Source: Methylococcaceae bacterium (GTDB lineage Bacteria > Pseudomonadota > Gammaproteobacteria > Methylococcales > Methylomonadaceae). From it: a stretch of DNA of 43,157 nt. Under the pieces are notes generated by a model that saw only the letters and a list, made by a program, of their open reading frames with translations, was not told where the DNA came from and made no database searches. The position numbers and the translations under genes were made by a program. Positions 16,379 through 24,807 of this stretch are shown here, piece after piece; within the stretch, counting starts at the first letter, position 1; every line of letters starts with the position of its first letter. The stretch is from NCBI GenBank assembly GCA_021647585.1, contig JAKIUK010000033.1, forward strand, positions 1 through 43,157, given 5' to 3'.

Positions 16379-17302
16379 ATGTATTCCGATACCATTAATC
16401 ACTTTGCAAAAGTTGCTAAAACAAAAACTGAATTATTAAAAAACAATCCGCTTTCTTTTTTTATTGGCGCGTTAATGGCCGGTGCTTATTTAGGCATGGG
16501 TGTTGTTTTAGTCTTTACTGTTGCAGGACAGCTTGACCCATCGGTTCGGCCCATGGTCATGGGTATGTCGTTTGGTATTGCCTTGACCCTGGTTATCTTT
16601 GCCGGATCAGAATTATTTACCGGCCATAGCATGTATATGACCATCGGCTGGCTAAAAGAAACTGTCACTAGCACTGATTTATTCAAAGCCTGGGGAGCAT
16701 CTTGGTCAGGCAATTTGGCTGGTGCAATGCTATTTGGCATTATAGTCGCTATTGGGGACGGCGCTTTATACCATGGAAGTTCAGATTTGTTAAATTCTGT
16801 TGCCAGTGCCAAAATGAATAAAGGTCCTTTTCAACTATTCTTTCTGGGTATTCTGTGTAACTGGTTAGTTTGCCTGGCTATATGGACATCGGCACGTACT
16901 GAAAATGATGCGGCCAAATGTATTTTGATTTTTTGGTGCTTATATGCTTTTTTCGCCAGCGGCTTTGAACATAGTGTTGCCAATATGGCCGTTTTCTCTT
17001 TCGCTCTTTTAGGAGATCACCCGGACTCTGTCTCTTTATTCGGTATGTTTTATAATCTGTTTTTTGTTACCTTAGGTAATATAGTCTCTGGCAGTGTATT
17101 TATGGGCATTGGTTACTGGGCAGCATCCCCCAAAGCAATGGATCAATCATCAAAACCAGCTCAAAAAATTCAGCTTATTTTAAAAGGCTCTTTCGAACTG
17201 TTAATTGTTATCTATGAGTTGATAAAGAAATATGCTTTACTAGTTTTTGAGCTAGCTAATAAGAAACTTGAAGAAAACAAAAAACCAGGCAAAACAAGTT
17301 AG
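16379..17302 (+). CDS. Second formate/nitrite transporter (FNT) family channel, NirC-like
   Basis: A 307-residue FNT channel with six membrane helices. It has the conserved GFEHSVANMA (central histidine), the broken-helix segment SWSGNLAGAML, and LGNIVSGSVFMG before the last helix. It resembles NirC more than FocA in its short N-terminus and ARTENDAAK loop. A hydrophilic and partly helical C-terminal tail of about 45 residues (ending KLEENKKPGKTS) is longer than usual. It is the last gene of the narK–octahaem–cytochrome b/c run, 82 bases after the previous stop, and so is probably a nitrite channel feeding or relieving that system. It differs strongly from the channel at 9723, so the pair is not a recent duplication. 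The ribosome site is weak (AAAGG). Confidence 0.85.
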   Translation: MYSDTINHFAKVAKTKTELLKNNPLSFFIGALMAGAYLGMGVVLVFTVAGQLDPSVRPMVMGMSFGIALTLVIFAGSELFTGHSMYMTIGWLKETVTSTDLFKAWGASWSGNLAGAMLFGIIVAIGDGALYHGSSDLLNSVASAKMNKGPFQLFFLGILCNWLVCLAIWTSARTENDAAKCILIFWCLYAFFASGFEHSVANMAVFSFALLGDHPDSVSLFGMFYNLFFVTLGNIVSGSVFMGIGYWAASPKAMDQSSKPAQKIQLILKGSFELLIVIYELIKKYALLVFELANKKLEENKKPGKTS

Positions 17303-17353
17303 GGAGGAGGAGGTGGTAATAAATAATCATCCAAATATCATGCAAAATTTTAA

Positions 17354-17482
17354 TTCAACGAATTAAAGGATATTAATTATTTAAAACAAGTAAAGGTGGC
17401 TTTTGGTGCAATTGAATGGCCTCACGAACAAGATTTTAGTAAAGATACTCTTTACTTGTTGAGCACTCCTATAGATAGCTAA
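17354..17482 (+). pseudogene. DUF2442 family fragment
   Basis: An open stretch without a start codon reads FNELKDINYLKQVKVAFGAI, then EWPHEQDFSKDTLYL, and stops at 17480-17482. The words LKD..YLKQV and WP..QDFS.DTLYL are the C-terminal half of DUF2442 proteins, small proteins often found in toxin-antitoxin-like gene pairs. The N-terminal half is absent (a stop lies at 17351), so it is a remnant. Confidence 0.5.
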
Positions 17483-17483
17483 A

Positions 17484-17682
17484 GAACATGCACGAAATAA
17501 CTTGCTATTTTTCTCTCGTTATAAAAAATAAGCAATTTCTATTTCTTCTATTTTTTTGCTCTTCGCTTTTTCAGTGCCGTTGCACTAATCTGAGCTTACT
17601 TTAATCGCATTTAAACTGGCCAACCATCAAAAACTGCTTTTACTTTTTCTCAGGATGATGGTTTCACATCCACGTTAGCTTT
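17484..17682. other. Non-coding gap with a single repeat end
   Basis: AAGAACATGCACGAAATAACTT (17484-17505) resembles the terminal repeat of the element at 5718-5933, but no matching second end is seen. The rest to 17682 is AT-rich with no gene that I can support. Confidence 0.3.
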
Positions 17683-17919
17683 CTAATCTTCGGGTAATGC
17701 CTCAAATTCTTTTTTCTTACTGTCAAACCACTCTTTCATCGCTTCTGGTTTTTGCATAAGTTCTTGTATTTCATTCATTGCTTTCAGATGTGTTTCATCT
17801 TTTTTTTTAAACATCTCCATACCATGTTGTTTGCTCAGTTCTGCAATCTCTTCAAAAGTATTCGCCTGAAATTCTTTTTCGCACGCCCCTCCGAGTTGTT
17901 TACAATTCATCGTTTTCAT
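17683..17919 (-). CDS. DUF1059 family small protein
   Basis: A 78-residue soluble protein matching DUF1059. It has the start MKTMNCKQLGGACEKEF with two cysteines (6 and 13), followed by ANTFEEIAELSKQHGMEMF and an alpha-helical tail. The function is not known; the paired cysteines could bind metal or form a redox pair. A strong ribosome site (AAGGAG) is placed seven bases before the ATG. It stands alone in a repeat-rich region, so it is probably a real, independently expressed small gene. Confidence 0.8.
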   Translation of the reverse strand: MKTMNCKQLGGACEKEFQANTFEEIAELSKQHGMEMFKKKDETHLKAMNEIQELMQKPEAMKEWFDSKKKEFEALPED

Positions 17920-18322
17920 ATTTTTCTCCTTGAAATGAGTTTAAAATACTTTCTTTTTTGGCAATTAATTTTGCAAACCTCAGAATTTCGCTTTTGCTCT
18001 TTCTAAAACCTTTGGCATTCTGTCGAGCATACTTTCTCCGCATTCAACCTTGCAGACCTCAGAAAACAGTTTTTGATCTTTTTGCTTTTTTCCTGATTTC
18101 CACGACGGACTTTGAAAAAGCAACCTCCTACTTTTCCACGTCAACTCCAGCTTTTTCTCAGTCTTATGTTCTCCGCATCCAACTTTTATTATCTCCAACA
18201 GAACCTGGCTTCACAGAAATCAGTTTTCGCTTATTCAAAATCAGATTTATTTTCCGCCACATGCGTTAGTAGAAGACTAGTTATTAAGTCGATCAGGTTA
18301 TCATACACTCTCATTTCTATTC
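17920..18322. other. Gap with degraded coding-like sequence on the minus strand
   Basis: The minus strand is open from 18198 to 17980 (72 codons). It shows KVGCGEH near its start and EVCKVECGESMLD about 45 residues later, and EVCKINCQK after a frame change beyond the stop, as if a cysteine-bearing unit had been repeated and then degraded. I do not recognise a family. No ribosome site is seen. This may be a decayed gene or chance. Confidence 0.2.
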
Positions 18323-18494
18323 AACCTAAAAAATCCTGTAGAATAGCTCTCAATAAGGACTATGGCCATTATCTGCGAGCGATTCTTTGTCTTTGAAACT
18401 CATGGATGAGTTGAATGTCGAAAATGCAGGAGCAATTTTCAACCTCGCCCAGATTTTCCACAAAATCCGTGCTCAACTGATTTTTCTAGGTTTA
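18323..18494. repeat. AACCTAG inverted-repeat element, copy 2
   Basis: The left end AACCTAAAAAATCCTGTAG and the reverse complement of the right end AACCTAGAAAAATCAGTTGA form terminal repeats about 172 bases apart. The interior shares AAGGACTATGGCCATTATCT and CCCAGATTTTCCACAAAATC (complement) with the copy at 25020-25273. It has an extra segment of about 50 bases. No coding region. Confidence 0.6.
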
Positions 18495-18554
18495 GTCAAA
18501 CCATGAATAAGCCGCTTTTAATTTATGTTCAATCACCTGTCCTCGACATTTATT

Positions 18555-18932
18555 TTACAAACAATGATTAACAGCTTCGTCATATTTAATTCTCAAAGAT
18601 TGCGCATGCTGTTTATCGTTTAAAAATGTATAGGGATCTTTGCTAGCTAAATCTTTAAGAAGGTACGTAGCAATGCACATGCACGGCTCGGCAAAACGTT
18701 CGCGGCCAGCTTTTTTATTTTCTAAATTAGCGCTTTCTTTGGTAATACATTGTTCAGCAAACTCGTGTTCAAACAAATGTTTCTCCATATCAATTGTTTC
18801 GGCATGAGGATGGTCGTATTGGTTTTTTTTCTCTGTGTCATCATCGCCAGAACAGGAAGTTATCATCATAGTCAAAAATGCATAGAAGAAGATAACAGCT
18901 AGCGTTTGAAAAACTTCAGTTAGAGTATTCAT
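18555..18932 (-). CDS. Hypothetical small lipoprotein
   Basis: A 125-residue protein from the ATG at 18932; a TTG six bases upstream is less likely. The N-terminus is a hydrophobic segment (about 8-24) followed by ITSC with Cys27, a plausible lipoprotein signal, then a Ser-Gly-Asp-Asp-Asp stretch. The mature part is charged and holds further cysteines (EQCITK, EPCMCIATYL, NHCL), which may form disulfides in the periplasm. I do not recognise a family. There is no clear ribosome site and no operon partner; it lies downstream of, and in the same direction as, the nirBD-phzF group with a gap of about 90 bases, so read-through is possible. Confidence 0.55.
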   Translation of the reverse strand: MNTLTEVFQTLAVIFFYAFLTMMITSCSGDDDTEKKNQYDHPHAETIDMEKHLFEHEFAEQCITKESANLENKKAGRERFAEPCMCIATYLLKDLASKDPYTFLNDKQHAQSLRIKYDEAVNHCL

Positions 18933-19024
18933 AGGCAAATGAAGGATGAAGAAATATACGTTTGTTAAATAATTGCTAATGTTGAATGTAGTAGGATTAC
19001 ATCACTGACCCCATCATGGTTAAT

Positions 19025-19942
19025 TTATTCAGGAATATACATTGTTGCATCTGCAACCACTACCGCTTCTCCACCTACCCGAATGGTTAATTTATCTTCT
19101 CCTTTGTGATCCATTTCCAGATTCAGCACACTACGACGAACCTTTTCATCCCCCCTTTCTACTGCATAGGTATAAGTACCTTCCCTCATAAAATCAAATG
19201 AACATAAATAGGCTGCAAAAGAAGCCATTGTAGAACCAACTGGCGGATCTTGATGCACACCAATATTTGGCCCTAAAAGACGTACCGCAAATTCCGAATC
19301 TTTATTGGGTGTTCTGGGAGAAACTACTAATATTTCCTGGGCTGCTGTTTGCGGTGCAGTAGATTGAGTCCATACCGAGAAATTAAACCGGGCTTTCCTG
19401 ACCGTTTCATAATAAAAAACAGGAACGATAAGGTATGGAAATCCGCATGATACCAGTCGCGTACAATATTTTTTATTATCAATATCGGTTTCAGATATAT
19501 TCAAAATATTAGCTATCTCACCGTCTGTAGGTGCATAATAATCCACTACCGGTGATACCTGCCTGGTATATTGAATGAAGTTTGGTTTACCATTAGCACC
19601 TGAAACACTAACAAACACTGGACCTGTATTTTGTTCTAAAACCAGCGTGGTATTTTTCTCCGTTAAACCCAGTTCTCCAGAAGATGCTAGAACATATGCT
19701 GCCGCAATCACGGGATGTCCTGTGTAATCAATTTCTGCAGTGGGAGAAAAAACTCTCATCTGCCAGCTATTTTCTGAATCATGCTGCTTGAATAAAAAGA
19801 CTGTTTCAGTCAGATGAATTTCTCTGGAAATTTTTAGCATCATCTGATCGCTTAATCCATCAGCAACTGGAAAAACAGCAACTTGTGCACCATTAAAAAC
19901 CTGATTGGTAAACACATCCGCAATATAATATTTATAATTCAT
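19025..19942 (-). CDS. PhzF-family epimerase/isomerase
   Basis: A 305-residue protein of the PhzF (diaminopimelate-epimerase-fold) family. It has the start YYIADVFTNQVFNGAQVAVF, the catalytic glutamate in HLTETVFLF (about 44-52), TGHPVIAAA (about 75-83) and the second-domain PPVGSTMASFAAYL (about 233-246). PhzF in phenazine synthesis isomerises a dihydro-anthranilate, but most chromosomal relatives have unknown substrates, and no phenazine genes are present. It follows nirD by nine bases with the ribosome site AAGGA, so it is expressed with nirBD. Why an isomerase belongs to a nitrite reductase operon is not evident; detoxification or metabolite repair is only a guess. Confidence 0.85.
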   Translation of the reverse strand: MNYKYYIADVFTNQVFNGAQVAVFPVADGLSDQMMLKISREIHLTETVFLFKQHDSENSWQMRVFSPTAEIDYTGHPVIAAAYVLASSGELGLTEKNTTLVLEQNTGPVFVSVSGANGKPNFIQYTRQVSPVVDYYAPTDGEIANILNISETDIDNKKYCTRLVSCGFPYLIVPVFYYETVRKARFNFSVWTQSTAPQTAAQEILVVSPRTPNKDSEFAVRLLGPNIGVHQDPPVGSTMASFAAYLCSFDFMREGTYTYAVERGDEKVRRSVLNLEMDHKGEDKLTIRVGGEAVVVADATMYIPE

Positions 19943-19951
19943 TTTTTTTCC

Positions 19952-20287
19952 TTAAATACTGACTTCAACACGGCCATTTTCAATACGTATTGCATAGGCT
20001 TCAACACACACACTTTCATCTTCCAGACATTCACCTGTCAGCAGATTAAAATGTTGTTTATATAATGGTGATGAGACCATCGGTATCCCATTAATGTCAC
20101 CGATTAAGCCTCGAGATAACACATTAGCATTTCCAAAAGGATCATAATTATTTATCGCAAAAACAGCTTGCTCTTTAGGCATGTAAAAAATAGCAACCTG
20201 TTTGTTCTCTATCAACGCACAAATACCCGAATCTGGTTGCAAATCATCTGTACTACAAACATCTATCCAGTGCTGTTCAGATGACAT
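19952..20287 (-). CDS. nirD: Nitrite reductase (NADH) small subunit
   Basis: A 111-residue Rieske-fold subunit of the cytoplasmic NADH nitrite reductase. Diagnostic words are DSGICALIENKQVAIFY, NNYDPFGNANVLSRG and SPLYKQHFNLLTGECLEDES. As in other NirD proteins the cysteine and histidine ligands of a true Rieske cluster are absent, so it is structural rather than redox-active. The ATG overlaps the last base of the nirB stop (TAATG), giving tight translational coupling and the equal production expected for a two-subunit enzyme. Confidence 0.95.
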   Translation of the reverse strand: MSSEQHWIDVCSTDDLQPDSGICALIENKQVAIFYMPKEQAVFAINNYDPFGNANVLSRGLIGDINGIPMVSSPLYKQHFNLLTGECLEDESVCVEAYAIRIENGRVEVSI

Positions 20288-22827
20288 TATGCTTCCTCCG
20301 CAATTTTCATGTGCTGGTGTTCCTCTTCATTTGCCGGGCGAATTTGTCCTCTCTCTTCTACAAACAATATTTTTTCATCTGTATTATCACTGTTAACAAA
20401 ATGACGGAAACGTTTTAGTTTAGATTCGTCTTCGATAGTAGTTTTCCATTCGCATTGATAGGTATCCACCACATGCTGCATTTGTTGTTCCAGCTTATCG
20501 CAGATACCTAATTTATCGTCTATCACTACAGACTTTAGATAATCCAGTCCACCTTCCATATTTTCCATCCATACAGAGGTTCTTTGTAGACGGTCTGCTG
20601 AACGCACATAGAAAATCAGAACTCTATCGATATATTTGATTAAGGTTTCCTTATCAAGATTGGTGGCAAATAAATCTGCATGCCTGGGCTTCATCCCACC
20701 ATTTCCACAGACATAAAGATTCCAGCCATCTTCTGTTGCAATAACCCCAATATCTTTACCTTGTGCTTCAGCACATTCACGAGTACATCCAGACACGGCA
20801 AATTTAATTTTATGCGGTGCACGTAAACCCTTATATCGATTTTCCAGCTCAACCGCCAAGCCAACACTATCAGCTACCCCAAAGCGGCACCAGGTACTAC
20901 CGACACAAGATTTAACGGTTCTTAAAGATTTGCCATAAGCATGACCCGACTCAAACCCTGCAGCAATTAGCTCTTCCCATATTAACGGCAATTGATCAAC
21001 TCTGGCACCAAATAAATCAATACGTTGACCACCCGTAACTTTCGTATACAAATTGTATTTTTTAGCCACCTTGCCTAAAGCAATTAACATGTCAGGAGAA
21101 ACTTCCCCCCCAGTCATTCGAGGTACTACCGAATAAGTACCATCTTTTTGCATGTTCGCTAAAAAGGTGTCATTGGTATCTTGTAGACTAAGATGATTTT
21201 TTTCCAGAATATAATCATTCCAGTAAGAGGCCAGAATCGAACCTACGGCTTGCTTACAAACTTCACAACCTCGACCACCACTCCCATGTTTGTCCAATAA
21301 ATCATCAAAGGTCTTAATATCTTCTACCATAACAATATTGTATAGGTCTTGCCGGGTATGTGGAAAATGTTCACAAATATCAGTATTAACTGCAATCCCC
21401 GACTTTTCCAGCTCACAATCTAATACTGACTTTAATAAGGCTGCACAACCACCACAACCAGTTGCAGCCTGTGTTGAGCTTTTCAGACTAGCAATGTTAG
21501 TACAGCCATTTTCAATTGCTGAACATACCTGACCTTTACTGACATCGTAGCAAGAACAAATTTGAGCCGAATCGGGTAATGCATCAGGTCCTAAACCCAC
21601 GGATTCATCCGAACGATGGGGTAAAATTAATGCATCCGGATTTTCCGGTAATTCAATCCCATTCAGACAATACTGTAATAGTGTGCCATAACCAGATGCA
21701 TCTCCAACCAGCACAGAACCCAATAATTTTTTTCCATCCTCACTAACAACAATACGCTTGTATATACCTTCTGCACCATTCTGATAGGTATAAACCATAG
21801 ACCCAGGGGTATTTGCATGTGCATCGCCAATACTGGCCACATCCACACCATTCAACTTTAACTTGGTACTCATATCTGCACCGGTAAAGCTTGCTTGTTC
21901 ATCAGCAAGGTCTGCAACAACTGTTCTAGCCATGCTATAACCGGGTGCAACCAGGCCAAACACCTGATCATTCCATACTGCACACTCACCTATTGCATAA
22001 ATATCAGGGTCTGAAGTTTTACATTGATCATCAATGACTATTCCCCCACGCCCCCCAATTTTTAAACCACAGCTTCGGGCTATTTCATCACGTGGACGTA
22101 TGCCTGTGGAGAATAATACTATGTCTGTTTCCAGTTCTGTGCCATCGGCAAAAATCATTTTATGTTGACAGCTATCTCCATCAACAATTTCCAATGTATT
22201 TTTACTGGCTAACACTGTAACACCGAGTGCTTCAATTTTATCTGCCAGCATTTTTGCCCCGCCATCATCCAACTGAGCAGACATTAACCGGGGTGAAAAC
22301 TGAATAACATTTGTTTTCAGGTCTAAATCTTTCAGTGCCTTTGCTGCCTCTAAACCTAATAACCCACCCCCAACAACAGCACCAATTTTAGAATTTTTTG
22401 AAGCTGCAGTAATTGCTTCAAGGTCTTCAATAGTCCGATAGACCAGGCAATTCTCGCGATCATGCCCTGGAATAGGGGGAACAAAAGCATAAGAACCTGT
22501 CGCTAACACCAACTTGTCATAATTGATAGATAAGCCTTTTTCAGAAGTAACCCACTTTTTTTGCAAATCAATGGCTGAAGCTTTATCACCCAGGTGGATA
22601 GTAATATCATTATTTTCAAAAAAACCTTCTTCAACCATTGATAAATCTTCAGCCGTTTTGCCTGAAAAATACTCGGTTAAATGAACTCTGTCATAAGCAG
22701 CTCGCGGCTCTTCACAAAAGGTTACTACTTCATACTGGTCTTTAATTTCACTAGCCATCAGATTGACCAGAAAATTATGTCCGACCATGCCATTTCCAAT
22801 AACGACTAGCGTTTGTTTTTTACTCAT
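20287..22827 (-). CDS. nirB: Nitrite reductase (NADH) large subunit
   Basis: An 846-residue enzyme that reduces nitrite to ammonium with NADH in the cytoplasm. I chose the ATG at 22827, preceded by GAGG, over a TTG six bases earlier. Domains in order are FAD/NAD-binding reductase (about 1-385, VVIGNGMVGHNF), a BFD-type [2Fe-2S] domain starting with CSC (Cys424, Cys426) and holding GCGGC, a second similar segment (GRGCEVCKQ), the ferredoxin-like half-domain, and the sirohaem/[4Fe-4S] site with Cys641, Cys647, Cys681 and Cys685. All catalytic cysteines are present, so it should be active. A sigma-54-type site lies about 50 bases upstream. It may serve assimilation, detoxification or ammonifying growth. 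Confidence 0.95.
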   Translation of the reverse strand: MSKKQTLVVIGNGMVGHNFLVNLMASEIKDQYEVVTFCEEPRAAYDRVHLTEYFSGKTAEDLSMVEEGFFENNDITIHLGDKASAIDLQKKWVTSEKGLSINYDKLVLATGSYAFVPPIPGHDRENCLVYRTIEDLEAITAASKNSKIGAVVGGGLLGLEAAKALKDLDLKTNVIQFSPRLMSAQLDDGGAKMLADKIEALGVTVLASKNTLEIVDGDSCQHKMIFADGTELETDIVLFSTGIRPRDEIARSCGLKIGGRGGIVIDDQCKTSDPDIYAIGECAVWNDQVFGLVAPGYSMARTVVADLADEQASFTGADMSTKLKLNGVDVASIGDAHANTPGSMVYTYQNGAEGIYKRIVVSEDGKKLLGSVLVGDASGYGTLLQYCLNGIELPENPDALILPHRSDESVGLGPDALPDSAQICSCYDVSKGQVCSAIENGCTNIASLKSSTQAATGCGGCAALLKSVLDCELEKSGIAVNTDICEHFPHTRQDLYNIVMVEDIKTFDDLLDKHGSGGRGCEVCKQAVGSILASYWNDYILEKNHLSLQDTNDTFLANMQKDGTYSVVPRMTGGEVSPDMLIALGKVAKKYNLYTKVTGGQRIDLFGARVDQLPLIWEELIAAGFESGHAYGKSLRTVKSCVGSTWCRFGVADSVGLAVELENRYKGLRAPHKIKFAVSGCTRECAEAQGKDIGVIATEDGWNLYVCGNGGMKPRHADLFATNLDKETLIKYIDRVLIFYVRSADRLQRTSVWMENMEGGLDYLKSVVIDDKLGICDKLEQQMQHVVDTYQCEWKTTIEDESKLKRFRHFVNSDNTDEKILFVEERGQIRPANEEEHQHMKIAEEA

Positions 22828-22873
22828 CCCCAACCTCGGTGACCGTAGATAGTTATTAATAATTTCTCAATAA

Positions 22874-22889
22874 AGCATATATTATGCCA
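22874..22889 (-). promoter_or_regulatory. Sigma-54-type promoter for nirBD
   Basis: The minus strand reads TGGCATAATATATGCT, with GG and GC ten bases apart, and differs from TGGCAC-N5-TTGCW in two positions. A start near 22864 gives a leader of about 37 bases. A possible half-site AAGGTGC (complement of 22970-22976) lies about 90 bases further upstream. Confidence 0.5.
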
Positions 22890-22983
22890 ACACTGTTTAG
22901 CTGATAAACCTGTTGCTCTTTCTAAATATTCGTAAGTATAAATCGTCCAAAAAGTTTTCGCACCTTGATACAACTGATTCTAC

Positions 22984-23175
22984 TGTCATTTCGACCAGCG
23001 GAACGACTGCAAGGATGCTAAAGATCGGGTAGGGTAATGCATAATGCCATGGACGGCATGTAGCAGGGTAAGGCAGGAGCATTTACCGAGGAGCAGCGTA
23101 GCGGTGTACCGAAAAATCTATCTAAATGTAACCAATAATTTAATCTTAAGATTCCTCATTTCACTCGGAATGACA
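22984..23175. repeat. GTCATTTCG-bounded dispersed repeat, copy 1
   Basis: Begins TGTCATTTCGACCAGCGGAA and ends TCGGAATGACA, the inverse of the start. Inside it shares GCCATGGACGGCATGTAG, GGCAGGAG, TTACCGAGGA and GAAAAATCT with the copy at 36520-36779. No gene is present. The rest of the 22828-23618 gap holds the nirB promoter, this repeat and the one at 23329. Confidence 0.6.
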
Positions 23176-23328
23176 TATAAATCGTAACGAGAGAGAGGAG
23201 GGAGGGGATATAAAAATGAAAGGACTTTTGGGTCGATTAATAATCTATATTGCCATATTGCAGATTTGTGGTGGAAATATCAGCGTAATAACAACAACTG
23301 AATAATAATAAACTTCAAGTATTCTATT

Positions 23329-23476
23329 AACCTAGAATAATCAGTTAACCACTTAGGCTATCAATAAGTTATTGAAATTTATGTTTAATGAATTTGTTTT
23401 TTTGTCACCTTTTAAGTGCGGTAAAATCGCTTCACGATTTTGTGAAAAATCCGTTCTTAACAAATTTTTCTAGGGT
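23329..23476. repeat. AACCTAG inverted-repeat element, copy 3
   Basis: The left end AACCTAGAATAATCAGTTAA and the reverse complement of the right end AACCCTAGAAAAATTTGTTA are terminal repeats. The inner segment CGCTTCACGATTTTGTGAA also occurs, inverted, in the copy at 25020-25273. No coding region. Confidence 0.55.
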
Positions 23477-23618
23477 TAAAGTGCTTTAAAAAGTGGATAT
23501 AGGTTTGAAAGAGTACCCAATTAATCAATGTAAAAAAATATTTTTACATTACTTGCGCCCTCTTTTGGTGCTAATAAAATCATACCGCACCAAATAAATA
23601 CCTATCGAAAAAGACATT

Positions 23619-24577
23619 TCAAGTAAAACTATAGTTTTTTGGTATTACAACAATTCCTTTATCAGAAACTGTAAATCGTTCTGCATCTTTTTCCAAATCA
23701 AAACCTATTAATTCTGCTGCCGGAATTTCAACATCTTTATCAACAATACAATTTGTCAACTGTGCTCCAGGCCCTACTCTTACTCCGTCAAATAAAATAG
23801 CATTGCGAATTATAGCCTGGTCAGCAATAAAAACTCTGGCAAATAGAATCGAATTATGGACATTACCGCCTTCAATAACGACACCGCTGGTTGCCATTGA
23901 ATTGATAAATACACCCTCTCCACCCGTCGCTCCAGGTACTGCTCGCAGAGGTGGGTTTTGTGTCTGGTAGCTTCTTATTGGCCAATTAGGTTGGTATAGA
24001 TCCAGTGGAGGGAACGGTTTTAACAAATCCATATTGGCTTCATAAAAGCTATCAATCGTACCCACATCACGCCAATATCCATCTTGTGTAACTCGACCCT
24101 GACGAGAACCAAACTGATAAGCATATACCGCATACTTATCGATTAAATGCGGAATTATATCTTTTCCAATATCATGGCCAGAATTCTCGTTTTTTGCATC
24201 TGTTTGCAATATTTGTATTAGAAAATCAATTGAGAATACATAAACCCCCATGGATACTAAAGCATATTCAGAATCACCTGGTATAGATATAGGCTGTAAT
24301 GATTTTTCCTGAAACGTGTTAACTCTATTGTGTTCATCAACAGAAAGCACTCCAAATTCGGTTGCCTGTTTAATTGATACAGTCATGGTTGCCATTGTCA
24401 TTTCTGCCTGACTATCACAATGAAATTTCAACATGGCCGCATAATCCATCCGATAGATATAATCACCCGATACTTACCACCAAAAGGGACTGCGGGCTTA
24501 GTTCGTTCATTGGTTAGAGGCTCAAGTCTTGATCCCGCTCCTCCCGCAAGAATTATGGTTATATTGTCTTTTCTCAT
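23619..24577 (-). pseudogene. glgC: Glucose-1-phosphate adenylyltransferase, internally deleted
   Basis: The family is about 420 residues long. The N-terminus is intact from the ATG at 24577 (ILAGGAGSRLEPLTNERTK, then PAVPFGGKYR). It then jumps to SGDYIYRMDYAAMLKFH, skipping about 80 residues that normally carry part of the nucleotide and sugar site, and the reading frame changes at the join. The N-terminal frame stops 12 codons later. The C-terminal part is open from an internal ATG at 24449 to 23619, with the sugar-phosphate segment RDVGTIDSFYEANMDLL and the left-handed beta-helix (ILFDGVRVGPGAQLTNCIVD). The join falls on GTATCGG (24467-24473), a word that fits both sides. The ADP-glucose pathway for glycogen is probably lost at this locus; no other glg gene is nearby. 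Confidence 0.85.
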
Positions 24578-24807
24578 AACATTAAAGTACAGCCAGATTT
24601 TTTTAAGTCGGATTAGATTTAATCCGAAGCAGTTGGGTATCTCTCCACACTAACCCAAAACTCAAGCGTGAACTATACTTTTCTTAGAATCACAAGAATA
24701 TGAGGTTCCACATCTATTACATAAACCACATAGCGAGTTTACTCAAAAACAAACTCAACCAATCTTTTCTCAGCATTAACAATATCGAATTGTAATAAAA
24801 AAGCTAG

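Noticed and set aside
24420..24653. A 77-codon plus-strand frame
   Set aside because: It is antisense to the glgC N-terminal segment, which has clear family motifs.
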